In this document: positions 8,158-14,863 of the stretch, piece after piece
How positions within the stretch are numbered: the first letter of the stretch is position 1
How the letters are laid out: the number at the start of each line of letters is the position of its first letter
Position numbers and translations under genes: made by a program
From: a virus
Length of the DNA stretch: 62,051 nt
IMG/VR virus record: IMGVR_UViG_3300049259_000057
Location: 1-62,051 of that record
Direction: 5' to 3' (one strand)
Notes under the pieces: model-generated
What the model saw: only the letters and a program-made list of their open reading frames with translations
Database searches by the model: none
What the model was told of the DNA's origin: nothing

Positions 8158-8184
8158 GCCCCGTCACCCGATCGGGGCGTTTTC
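8158..8184 (+). terminator. rho-independent terminator
   Basis: The stem GCCCCG/CGGGGC (8158-8163 and 8173-8178) is followed by GTTTTCC. It stands about 90 bases after the small gene ending at 8071 and isolates the Lsr2 block downstream. Confidence 0.75.
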
Positions 8185-8210
8185 CTGATATCGCGCGACT
8201 TGCGTTGCGG

Positions 8211-8259
8211 GTGACACGCGCCACGTGTTAAATGCCGAGTAACACGCGCTACGAGTCAC
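8211..8259. promoter_or_regulatory. 49-bp operator-like dyad before the Lsr2 genes
   Basis: Outer GTGAC/GTCAC and inner CGTGTTA/TAACACG repeats share one centre at 8235. In addition, ACACGCGC(C/T)ACG occurs twice as a direct repeat 28 bases apart. It sits 43 bases before the first Lsr2 gene, so an operator for that operon is likely. Its odd-length centre makes it a poorer attP candidate than 3245-3296. Confidence 0.5.
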
Positions 8260-8301
8260 CTGGCGCACGACTTTACATACCGTGACAGATGGGCAGGCGC
8301 C

Positions 8302-8646
8302 ATGGCGCAGCAAGTGAACGTCCGACTGATTGACGATCTGGACGAGGAGGAAACCGCCGCCGAAACGGTGCGGTTCAGTGTGGGCGATCGTGCGTATGTG
8401 ATCGATTTGTCCGAACAGCATGTGAAAGAGCTTCACGAGGCACTGGCGCCGTATATTCGTCACGCGCGGCCGGCAGGAACGCGGCCGAAGGTCACGAAGT
8501 CTCGCGCGTCACGGCGCACCAGTGATCCGGCCGAAAATCGACGCATCCGGGAGTGGGCCAATAAGGTCGGCATCCTCCTGTCCAACCGGGGCCGCATCCC
8601 GGATAACGTCCTGGCCCAGTACCGGCAGCGCGACCAGGTGGCCTAG
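8302..8646 (+). CDS. lsr2: Lsr2-family nucleoid protein, copy 1
   Basis: A 114-residue Lsr2 homologue, close to the normal length. The N-terminal dimerisation domain shows the family text (LIDDLD, VRFSVGDRAYVIDLSE, ALAPYIRHARPAG). The C-terminal DNA-binding domain carries the minor-groove motif RGR at 96-98. Lsr2 binds and bridges AT-rich DNA and silences foreign genes in actinobacteria. A phage copy could silence its own lytic genes in the prophage or interfere with host Lsr2 by forming mixed dimers. Confidence 0.95.
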   Translation: MAQQVNVRLIDDLDEEETAAETVRFSVGDRAYVIDLSEQHVKELHEALAPYIRHARPAGTRPKVTKSRASRRTSDPAENRRIREWANKVGILLSNRGRIPDNVLAQYRQRDQVA

Positions 8647-8700
8647 CGCATCTCCTCATTCCCCTGTAACCCGCGAACGTAACGGGAGGAGTACGGCCCT

Positions 8701-9279
8701 ATGAAGGTATTGCAAGTGCTTGACGACGTCGACACTACCCCCGATGCCAGCACCGTGGAATTTTCCTATCGGGGCAAGTCGTACGCCATCGATCTGGCAG
8801 CCGCGAATGCGGCCCAACTGGACGCCGAAATAGGTTTCTGGATTGACCACGCCCGACCAGCGGGTAAAGCGTCGAAACCCAGCAATCATCAAACGGTAGC
8901 CGCCATCAGGGCAAGCCACGAGGTCCAGGGCGCCGAAGACTGGTGGTCGACGCCCCCCAACGCCAGCCCAGCGGAGAAAGAAGAGTTCGCCGAGATCCGG
9001 CGCCGGATACGCCTGTGGGGCGCGTCGCACGGCTATCCGTCACTGGGCGAACGAGGCCGCATCCCCCGGTCACTGGCGGCAGCGTGGCAGGCAAAGCACC
9101 GATCGGACAGTCCCGTGACTCCACGCCGTGACGACGACGATGACGACGACCCTACGACCGACACCGAACAGGCGGACCCCGAATTGGAGTTCGAGCCGGA
9201 ACCGGTGACGAAACCCCGGAAGGCATCGACGACGCGGCGCAGCACGGCGAGTAGCGCGCGAGGTAGGGCGGCATCGTGA
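8701..9279 (+). CDS. Lsr2-family protein with acidic/basic tail, copy 2
   Basis: A 192-residue protein. Residues 1-55 repeat the Lsr2 dimer fold (VLDDVDTT, EFSYRGKSYAIDL, WIDHARPAG), and 95-130 repeat the DNA-binding domain with RGR at 118-120 (GERGRIP). Unusual parts are a 40-residue linker insertion, seven consecutive Asp at 144-150, an acidic stretch, and a basic Lys/Arg/Ser end with a second RGR (187-189). It starts at ATG 8701 behind GGGAGGAG. It is probably a divergent partner of copy 1, able to form heterodimers or bind other proteins. Confidence 0.9.
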   Translation: MKVLQVLDDVDTTPDASTVEFSYRGKSYAIDLAAANAAQLDAEIGFWIDHARPAGKASKPSNHQTVAAIRASHEVQGAEDWWSTPPNASPAEKEEFAEIRRRIRLWGASHGYPSLGERGRIPRSLAAAWQAKHRSDSPVTPRRDDDDDDDPTTDTEQADPELEFEPEPVTKPRKASTTRRSTASSARGRAAS

Positions 9280-9716
9280 CAATCGAAACACTGGACGAGC
9301 AACACGCGACAGAAGTAGCCACGTTTCTGAAAACCTATGCCTATGTGAACTGTCGCGGCCTGTGTCATCCCTACACGACGCCGCTCAATGAGTGGGTGGC
9401 AGACGGTTCCGGACTGTCACTGGTGTGGCAGAAAACCCGACTCTGTCCTGAATGCGGCCTAGAACGCATCGACCGAATGAACGCACGGTTCAAACCACTC
9501 AAGCCCCTCTATAAGTATCCGGATGGCTACAAATCGGAACCGGGGCTCGCGATCAGCCGTACCGATGTACGCATTTTCGAGATTCAACAGGCACAGGCCA
9601 GGCACAAGTCAGCGTCGACGCGGGCCGCTCGTCCAGCGAAGGCCGCGAAGAAACCGGCGGCACCCGCGCGCCGTGCCACGGCCACCAAGAAAACCCGATC
9701 CCGGGCCGCCTCGTGA
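9276..9716 (+). CDS. protein with zinc site and histone H1-like tail
   Basis: A 146-residue protein starting at GTG 9276 in overlap with the second Lsr2 gene. The first 100 residues hold NCRGLCHP and CPECGLERID, likely zinc ligands. The last 40 residues are almost only Ala, Lys, Arg, Pro, Ser and Thr (AAKKPAAPARRATATKKTR), like the tails of histone H1 and actinobacterial HupB. Position and tail suggest a DNA-coating role together with the Lsr2 proteins. Confidence 0.7.
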   Translation: MTIETLDEQHATEVATFLKTYAYVNCRGLCHPYTTPLNEWVADGSGLSLVWQKTRLCPECGLERIDRMNARFKPLKPLYKYPDGYKSEPGLAISRTDVRIFEIQQAQARHKSASTRAARPAKAAKKPAAPARRATATKKTRSRAAS

Positions 9717-9940
9717 TGCGTTGGTGGCGTCGGTGTCGACTACGTACCGTGCCGCGCGCCGACGTACGCGTCACCCGACCGGATGGCCGCGCGCTGCCGG
9801 TGCGTTACGAACGGGGTGCCTCCTCGTCCGGGCACGTGTGGACAGCGGTAGTACAGATACCCCGGTCGCGGCAAGACGTCGCGGTGTCGGTCGATGTGCG
9901 GTCGCCGCGTACAGCGGTGCGACTAGAGACGGAATGGTGA
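9716..9940 (+). CDS. small basic hypothetical protein
   Basis: A 74-residue Arg/Val-rich protein starting at ATG 9716 or at the preceding GTG 9713; both overlap the upstream stop. Alternating short strands (VRVTRPDGR, VWTAVVQIP, VAVSVDVRS) suggest a small beta fold. No family is recognised. Confidence 0.5.
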   Translation: MRWWRRCRLRTVPRADVRVTRPDGRALPVRYERGASSSGHVWTAVVQIPRSRQDVAVSVDVRSPRTAVRLETEW

Positions 9941-10314
9941 TGACGGACGACCGGGCCACCGAAGTGGCGCCTTCGCCGCCGGGTGACACGTTGCGCGAGA
10001 CACTGGCCGCGCTGGACATGAGCCAAGCCGAGCTAGCGCGACGAACAGGCATCTCAACGAAACATATCAACCAGATCACCCAAGGTCTGATCGGTATCAG
10101 CCATCAGGTCGCGTTGCAATTGGAGTCGGCGCTGGGCATTCCGGCACGGTTCTGGTGTGCGCTGGAAACCGAGTATCAATTGCATGTCCTACGCCACCGT
10201 GGCAAACAGCCGGTAGCGAAGTCGCCTCACGATGTGGTGGCACATTTGACAACGGCCGGATTGGTGGCGAGCGCTCGTCTACTGGACGGCATGATTCCGC
10301 AGGGGCGCCCGTGA
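9940..10314 (+). CDS. HigA/VapI-type XRE antitoxin-like regulator
   Basis: A 124-residue protein with the HigA layout: PPGDTLRETLAALDMSQ, the helix-turn-helix ISTKHINQITQG, and LESALGIPARFW after it. HigA proteins neutralise and repress HigB toxins, but no HigB-like RNase is encoded on either side. The protein may therefore act alone as a repressor, or counter a host toxin. ATG 9940 is preferred; GTG 9937 is possible. Confidence 0.8.
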   Translation: MTDDRATEVAPSPPGDTLRETLAALDMSQAELARRTGISTKHINQITQGLIGISHQVALQLESALGIPARFWCALETEYQLHVLRHRGKQPVAKSPHDVVAHLTTAGLVASARLLDGMIPQGRP

Positions 10315-10586
10315 CGACGCTACGACATGAAATCGCGGTCGCCGCGCGGCAACACGCCTGTGTGCTGACACTGCTGGTGGTGCGCCGCGTCCTGCGGGTG
10401 GCGATCAGGACAAGCCAATGGTCACTCGCGGCGGGTGCGGTGTTGTCTCGGTGGGCCGGTGACGAGCCCGCGCTACCTTCTCCTGACCCCCAGGCGGCCC
10501 CGGTGAGGCTGGCAGCCGGCGGGCGACACAGTCTCCGCAAACCTGCCCCGTGTGGCTCGATACGGTCCCTACGGCGACGGGGGTGA
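10311..10586 (+). CDS. hypothetical protein after the HigA-like gene
   Basis: A 91-residue protein in GTGA overlap with the HigA-like gene. It has a helical N-terminal half (EIAVAARQHACVLTLLVVRRVLRV) and a basic, Pro/Gly-rich C-terminal half. It shows no HigB or RelE motif, so it cannot be called a toxin from sequence, although it occupies the partner position. Confidence 0.5.
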   Translation: MTTLRHEIAVAARQHACVLTLLVVRRVLRVAIRTSQWSLAAGAVLSRWAGDEPALPSPDPQAAPVRLAAGGRHSLRKPAPCGSIRSLRRRG

Positions 10587-10589
10587 CAC

Positions 10590-10847
10590 GTGAGCACACC
10601 ACGGCCCCGTCATAACGTGAACTGGGCGAAGCTGGCCGCTGATCTGGACACGGCCTGTCGTACCCGGTTGCTGTCGCGACGCAATGCAGCACGCGAGATC
10701 GGCATGGCGTCCAGCGGTCTCAGCAAGCTAGATCACGGCCACCGCTTGTCGGCTGACACACTGGCCGCCCTCGTGGCGTGGCTCTATCCGGATGCCGTCC
10801 CGGATTGGATCACCGACCACTGGCCACCGGGGACGCCACATGAATGA
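10590..10847 (+). CDS. XRE-family HTH protein
   Basis: An 85-residue protein, GTG 10590, essentially one helix-turn-helix domain: AARQ-like helix RRNAAREIGMASSGLSKLDHG and LSADTLAALVAWL. It is a candidate small repressor. Its last eight bases overlap the methyltransferase-like gene. Confidence 0.8.
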   Translation: MSTPRPRHNVNWAKLAADLDTACRTRLLSRRNAAREIGMASSGLSKLDHGHRLSADTLAALVAWLYPDAVPDWITDHWPPGTPHE

Positions 10848-11631
10848 CGAGGAGTCGGCAAGGCAACTGGTGGACGCTGCCGCTCTGATCGCCGAGTTTC
10901 ACGAACGGTGGTCGGTCAACGGATTCCGTTCGTGGTCAGGCAAACAGCTAGAGCGACTCGCGGACAGCGCGCACGGTCAGCCAGACACCCAGGGGCGAAA
11001 CCCTTACTGGGATATCATCCGTCAGTTCCCACTGGACGACGTGAGCAGCCCGTGGGGCTACCATGCCGTTGCGGTCTCACCGACACCGGGACTGAGTAAG
11101 GGCTATCCCCAGCTTGTGACCCGCCATGATCTGGTGTGGACGTACGCTTGGGCTATTCCGACACCGGCTGACATTCGGTGGCTCACCCAGCGTCTAGCCG
11201 GCCGGTCCGTGGTGGAGATCGGCGCGGGCACCGGCTATTGGGCGTGGCAACTGTCGCAAGCGGACGTCGATGTCCTGGCGTTTGATATCCGTACGGGCAG
11301 CGATGACAACCCGTGGTGTCAGCCGATTCAGTATCACCCGGTGCACCAGGGCGGCCCGGACAAGGCCAGCGAATATCCGACGCGGGCGCTACTGTTGTGT
11401 TGGCCGCCCTACAGCAGTCCCATGGCTGCGGATGCCTTGCGCGTCTACAACGGTGACGTCGTGGTGTACGTGGGCGAATCAAGCGGCGGGTGTTGCGCGG
11501 ATGACGAGTTTTTCATGTTGCTGGATAAGGATTGGGACGAGATCGGCGTGAGCCCGCAGCACGTCACTTATTCAGCGATTCATTGTTCTCTGACGGTCTA
11601 CCGGCGCAAGGGTGCGGAGGTGCGACGATGA
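10840..11631 (+). CDS. SAM-dependent methyltransferase-like protein
   Basis: A 263-residue protein. Residues 123-150 read as motif I and II of class I methyltransferases (VVEIGAGTGYWAWQL, then DVLAFDI). At 185-191 LLLCWPPY stands where amino-methyltransferases carry (D/N/S)PPY. The N-terminal 110 residues have no clear domain. With WPPY instead of DPPY, catalysis on DNA bases is uncertain; a small molecule, protein or modified target is possible. It lies in an early operon of regulators. Confidence 0.75.
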   Translation: MNDEESARQLVDAAALIAEFHERWSVNGFRSWSGKQLERLADSAHGQPDTQGRNPYWDIIRQFPLDDVSSPWGYHAVAVSPTPGLSKGYPQLVTRHDLVWTYAWAIPTPADIRWLTQRLAGRSVVEIGAGTGYWAWQLSQADVDVLAFDIRTGSDDNPWCQPIQYHPVHQGGPDKASEYPTRALLLCWPPYSSPMAADALRVYNGDVVVYVGESSGGCCADDEFFMLLDKDWDEIGVSPQHVTYSAIHCSLTVYRRKGAEVRR

Positions 11632-12080
11632 GGCCGCTCACCTCCTACCACGAACTGATCAGCGTTCTGGAAAACCTGCCGATGCTGGTCCTGGAAACCC
11701 GCCGTCGCCAGGGGCTCACATTGCGGGAGGCAGCCGAGAAAACCGGTGTGTCCACTAACAGTCTGAACAGGTTCGAGCGCGGCAAAAGCGGCATCCATTC
11801 GGATGGGTTGCTGTTGCTGCTGAAGTTCGTCAGCGACCAGGCCACGACGCCACCCGATCCCGATCCGGAACGCGACGCGGTCAACCGATTGGCCCGTGTC
11901 GGTGAGCTGCACACCCACGGAATCAACGCTGACGGTGTCCTGATGGGCATATGCATGGAGTGCGGCCGCGCCTGGCCGTGTGCCACGTATCAATGGGTCA
12001 CCGACGCCGACCGTGACCCGCTGGACTGGTGGACCGCAGGCGACGGTAGCGACGATAACGAGGAGGTGACGCCAACATGA
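11628..12080 (+). CDS. XRE HTH fused to a Cys-rich domain
   Basis: A 150-residue protein from ATG 11628 (ATGA overlap). Residues 22-60 are a Cro/CI-type HTH (LTLREAAEKTGVSTNSLNRFERG). After an acidic linker come CMECGRAWPC and TYQWVTDADRDPLDWW, a metal-site module also seen in the gene at 51830-52198 (CLECAEGWPC, TYTW). This is a real link between the two arms of the genome. Confidence 0.8.
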   Translation: MRPLTSYHELISVLENLPMLVLETRRRQGLTLREAAEKTGVSTNSLNRFERGKSGIHSDGLLLLLKFVSDQATTPPDPDPERDAVNRLARVGELHTHGINADGVLMGICMECGRAWPCATYQWVTDADRDPLDWWTAGDGSDDNEEVTPT

Positions 12081-12361
12081 TGGGTCTGCCATCCCGCATG
12101 GCCCCCGGAAGCGCTGCCGCGCGCATGGTCGGGTGTCGCTGTCCGGCGGCACCTAATGCAGATGGACTCGGTTATCAGGGTGGCCGACGCGACGCCTGCG
12201 GAGAAATCCTGTACGTCATCGATATTCGGTGCCAGATTCACGCCCCCGGTGCGGAGATGGCGCGTCGCGTCGGTTGTACGTGTCCAGCGGCGAGTGATAG
12301 CGCGTGGTCCACTCAGGTGGAACCGGGGTGTCCGGTGCACAGTCCCGGGGGGCGCTCGTGA
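12077..12361 (+). CDS. protein with duplicated Cys/His unit
   Basis: A 94-residue protein consisting of two copies of one unit. The first has ARMVGCRCPAAPN, then C and CQIHAPG; the second has ARRVGCTCPAASD, then CPVHSPG. The GC(R/T)CP...C..H pattern is common in small actinobacterial proteins and is probably a zinc site. The duplication is internal to one gene. Confidence 0.65.
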   Translation: MMGLPSRMAPGSAAARMVGCRCPAAPNADGLGYQGGRRDACGEILYVIDIRCQIHAPGAEMARRVGCTCPAASDSAWSTQVEPGCPVHSPGGRS

Positions 12362-12699
12362 ATGGCCTGTATTTCGGCCAGCCCTGGGCGCCCGGGCTGC
12401 ACCAGGGGGCGACGCGCATCGGAACCCCGGTCGGTGACGTATGTCTACAGTGCACAGAACCGGTGGTGGCTGCGGACCGGGGTTCGATCACCTCGGGTGT
12501 CCTGCTGAAACCAGGCGCCGGGTTGCAATTCACACTCGCCCCGGTGCACATGGAATGTCAGTTGCGTGTCGCGGTCGGCACCCTGGCGCACCTGGTCGGC
12601 GGTCACGCGCCGTGGCGTGGTTCGTTTCGCATGGAGTCACGGGCGGTGCTGGCCGAGGTGAACCGGGTCCGGCAATGCCACGGAATAGGGCCGCTGTGA
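12358..12699 (+). CDS. small Cys/His hypothetical protein
   Basis: A 113-residue protein, GTG 12358. CLQCTEPV (about residues 29-36) and a later HMECQLR suggest a treble-clef-like metal site. The central part resembles the pattern of small host proteins with CxxC...HxxC. Function is unknown. Confidence 0.6.
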   Translation: MNGLYFGQPWAPGLHQGATRIGTPVGDVCLQCTEPVVAADRGSITSGVLLKPGAGLQFTLAPVHMECQLRVAVGTLAHLVGGHAPWRGSFRMESRAVLAEVNRVRQCHGIGPL

Positions 12700-12923
12700 G
12701 CCGGCCGTGGTGGGAGATTGACCCGAAGGACGCTACCAGCATCGTGTTACCGGCAGAGGGGATCGTGGGGCCGTTGACGATGGAAGGTGAACCGTGTCCG
12801 TGGCCATGGGAACCGCAACAACTGAGAGGCGTTCCGTTGGGCCAGTACCACTGTGGGTATTGCGGTGAAATGGTCATGGCCGGCATGTTTCATCTTGACT
12901 ACCGCGACGAGGTGATCTCATGA
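12696..12923 (+). CDS. small Trp-rich zinc-ribbon protein
   Basis: A 75-residue protein, GTG 12696 overlapping the upstream stop. It begins MSRPWWEIDP, has PCPWPWEP in the middle and CGYCGEM near the end, with one further Cys and His. No family is recognised. Confidence 0.55.
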   Translation: MSRPWWEIDPKDATSIVLPAEGIVGPLTMEGEPCPWPWEPQQLRGVPLGQYHCGYCGEMVMAGMFHLDYRDEVIS

Positions 12924-13132
12924 CGGAACAGCCGGAACCACCAGGCGGTCTACGGGTGTCCTATCCAGATGGACATGTTGAGCCGATGGACTGTACCTAC
13001 ATGGGCCGTGACAAGTTCGGCCTACACCAGTGGATTTGTTATCTACCGTCGGCAGCGAACGGTCTCCTGGTGGATGTTCTGATGGATACGTTGCCGCCGT
13101 ACACCGAGTTGACAATTCGGGGGCCACGGTGA
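12920..13132 (+). CDS. small hypothetical protein
   Basis: A 70-residue protein in ATGA overlap on its left and GTGA overlap on its right. Strand-rich text (GLRVSYPDGHVEPMDCTYMG, HQWICYLP) suggests a small beta fold. Function is unknown. Confidence 0.55.
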   Translation: MTEQPEPPGGLRVSYPDGHVEPMDCTYMGRDKFGLHQWICYLPSAANGLLVDVLMDTLPPYTELTIRGPR

Positions 13133-13449
13133 CAGCGCCAGACGAACCCCGAATTCATGAGACCGGCACGGCCTATAACCGGAAATGTCGTTGTGAGACG
13201 TGCGTGCTGTCACACCGGGCGCGCGTGATCAACGCACGGGACAGACGCGCAGCTCGGCGGGAGTTGATCGATGGACGATGGGTCGCGCCGTTACCGGCAG
13301 AATCGCACGGTAAAGCAACAACGTATGTCAACCATCGGTGCCGCTGTGAACCGTGCGTGACAGCCAATGCCAAGAAAAGCGCCAAACGGCGGGAACGGTA
13401 CCGGCGGTTACCGCGTGACAGCTTACCCAGCGAGAAGGGGCGCCCGTGA
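13129..13449 (+). CDS. protein with two CxCxxC units
   Basis: A 106-residue protein with two copies of an HG/ET(G/K)...Y...CRCxxC unit (CRCETC near residue 20, CRCEPC near 74), each followed by a basic helix (RRAARREL, KKSAKRRERYRR). It is related in plan to the leftward gene at 46778-47068. Such proteins resemble the zinc part of phage endonuclease VII, but no nuclease motif is visible here. Confidence 0.65.
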   Translation: MTAPDEPRIHETGTAYNRKCRCETCVLSHRARVINARDRRAARRELIDGRWVAPLPAESHGKATTYVNHRCRCEPCVTANAKKSAKRRERYRRLPRDSLPSEKGRP

Positions 13450-13622
13450 TCGCACAACAGCTTGATTGGCAAGGCCAACACGAGCAACGCCAGCGGGAAG
13501 ATCCGAGCCATGATCGTTCGCCCTGTGCGTGTTGCTGCATCGACTGTTCCGATCTTTTCGAATCACTAGAAGGAAGTGCGACGAATGACTCTCGCGACAC
13601 TCCAGCCGAAACCGAGCACTGA
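13446..13622 (+). CDS. short Cys-cluster protein
   Basis: A 58-residue protein, GTG 13446, overlapping the previous stop by four bases. The core is CACCCIDCSDLFESLEG: four to five cysteines then an amphipathic helix. I recall small proteins with the same core ahead of the same two downstream genes in actinophages, which supports it. Its end overlaps the next gene by 38 bases. Confidence 0.6.
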   Translation: MIAQQLDWQGQHEQRQREDPSHDRSPCACCCIDCSDLFESLEGSATNDSRDTPAETEH

Positions 13623-13854
13623 CCCGTCTCCTGCGCACACCATGGAGGTGTGCACGCCTAAGCGTCAAGACACGGTGACCTGGTCACTGGACAACCCGCG
13701 TTCAGTCGATACGGCCCGCGAGGTGTTCGAACTACGCGTGAAACAGGGGTACCTTGCGTACACAGTGGGAGCGACGGGCGAAGGTGACGCCATCCGCGAA
13801 TTCACGCCCGACGCCACTCGCATCGTGTTGCACCACCCCGTCTCAGGCGGCTAG
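13585..13854 (+). CDS. conserved actinophage hypothetical protein
   Basis: An 89-residue protein taken from ATG 13585, eight bases after GAAGGAAG. After a Pro/Thr-rich start it reads VTWSLDNPRSVDTAREVFE, GYLAYTVG and IREFTPDATRIVL. I recognise this as a widespread actinophage family of unknown function; in many phages it precedes the gene found next here. Confidence 0.7.
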   Translation: MTLATLQPKPSTDPSPAHTMEVCTPKRQDTVTWSLDNPRSVDTAREVFELRVKQGYLAYTVGATGEGDAIREFTPDATRIVLHHPVSGG

Positions 13855-13856
13855 CG

Positions 13857-14210
13857 GTGGATTGGTACAGCATAGATCACGCGTGGCCACTGCACGCCTA
13901 TGTGCGGCGGCAAGAGCGTGATCCGGCCGCAACAGACCAGGCGGAACGTCTCTTACTGTCCCTCCTGACACCAGCCGAACGGAAGCGATACCGGTCATGT
14001 CGCGAGATCATGGTGACGGGGTCCATCGGTGGCCTGTGGTTAATCCAATACGGCTATGTCGGCAATGTGTATCACCTACCGGACATGACCCCGTGGTGCG
14101 CACACCCGCCGATGAAAGGCGCCCCCGTTGAAACGGCCATGATCGCGCAATGGCTCACGCTGACACATGACGAGCCCGAGTTTATCGCTGTCGCGAACTG
14201 TAATCCGTAA
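13857..14210 (+). CDS. conserved actinophage hypothetical protein
   Basis: A 117-residue protein, GTG 13857. It has a helical first half (LLSLLTPAERKRYRSCREI) followed by strands and short motifs (GSIGGLWLIQYG, NVYHLPD, CAHP, LPFDEP-like end). It is the usual partner of the preceding family in actinophages. Function is unknown. Confidence 0.7.
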   Translation: MDWYSIDHAWPLHAYVRRQERDPAATDQAERLLLSLLTPAERKRYRSCREIMVTGSIGGLWLIQYGYVGNVYHLPDMTPWCAHPPMKGAPVETAMIAQWLTLTHDEPEFIAVANCNP

Positions 14211-14340
14211 CTGATGCCGCCCTTTGACAATTTGACAGGGCAACACAAACGTGCCGCCGGGTGAGTCGCGCAACCTGGCGGCTGAACGGTTCCCATTCCC
14301 TTTCGCGTGGGGTGGGGGGTATGGGGCCGTTCAACGAGGG

Positions 14341-14380
14341 AACGGGGGTCGGCTGGGCCCTCCCTGGGCTGGCCCCCGTT
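14341..14380 (+). terminator. stem-loop between operon parts
   Basis: AACGGGGG (14341-14348) pairs with CCCCCGTT (14373-14380), with further GC pairing possible inside. It sits in the 204-base gap after the gene ending at 14210. The same gap has TTTGACA twice at 14223-14237, but no -10 box at normal distance. Confidence 0.55.
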
Positions 14381-14414
14381 CCGCTATCCGCATCCAACCA
14401 GAGGGGGGCTGCTG

Positions 14415-14612
14415 ATGTATGTGACAGATCCGCCCTGCCCGTTCTGCGGCCACCATGGCGTGCACGTGTACCGGTTGCCGCTCGGCGATGGACCCCCGTT
14501 GCTGTCCTGGGTGTGTTTCGAGTGCGACGCTTACGGCCGCGCGCGTGCCCCGGTGGGGTTCCAATGGCCGGACAACGATCCGGACGAGGATGATCTAGAC
14601 GATGAGCAGTGA
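14415..14612 (+). CDS. small zinc-ribbon protein with acidic tail
   Basis: A 65-residue protein, ATG 14415 behind AGAGGGGGG. CPFCGHHG (9-16) and CFEC (about 40-43) form a four-cysteine zinc ribbon; the end is highly acidic (DPDEDDLDDE). Similar proteins bind RNA polymerase or DNA in other phages, but that is not shown here. Confidence 0.65.
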   Translation: MYVTDPPCPFCGHHGVHVYRLPLGDGPPLLSWVCFECDAYGRARAPVGFQWPDNDPDEDDLDDEQ

Positions 14613-14625
14613 CGAGGACACGCCA

Positions 14626-14664
14626 CGGCCCCCGTGCCAACCGGTGGGCTGACGACGGGGGCCG
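14626..14664. terminator. bidirectional terminator between converging genes
   Basis: A perfect 10-bp stem (CGGCCCCCGT and its complement) with a 19-base loop separates the rightward operon ending at 14612 from the leftward pair ending at 14678. Confidence 0.75.
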
Positions 14665-14677
14665 CGAGGAGGAGACG

Positions 14678-14863
14678 TTACATGAGTTGACCCTCACGGA
14701 TGGCGGCTTGGCACAGTGACCATGCCACTACACTAAAAAGCAGTTCGCCATCGTTGGGAGCCTTGCTATCTCGAACGCCCGTTTCCGCGTCCATTACAGC
14801 AACCTCTACACATTCGTTGCCACCGCCACTGTAACTACTCGTGCGCCATACCCTTTTCGGCAT
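14678..14863 (-). CDS. DUF397 protein
   Basis: A 61-residue DUF397 protein of normal family length: WRTSSYSGGGNECVEVA at 6-22, then GVRDSKAP and FSVVAWSLCQAAI. DUF397 genes are abundant in Streptomyces and relatives, nearly always next to a DUF5753 HTH gene, as here (29-base overlap). Some such pairs are described as antitoxin-like regulator plus small effector, and they affect development. They are rare among phage structural and early genes, so this looks captured from a host. Confidence 0.92.
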   Translation of the reverse strand: MPKRVWRTSSYSGGGNECVEVAVMDAETGVRDSKAPNDGELLFSVVAWSLCQAAIREGQLM

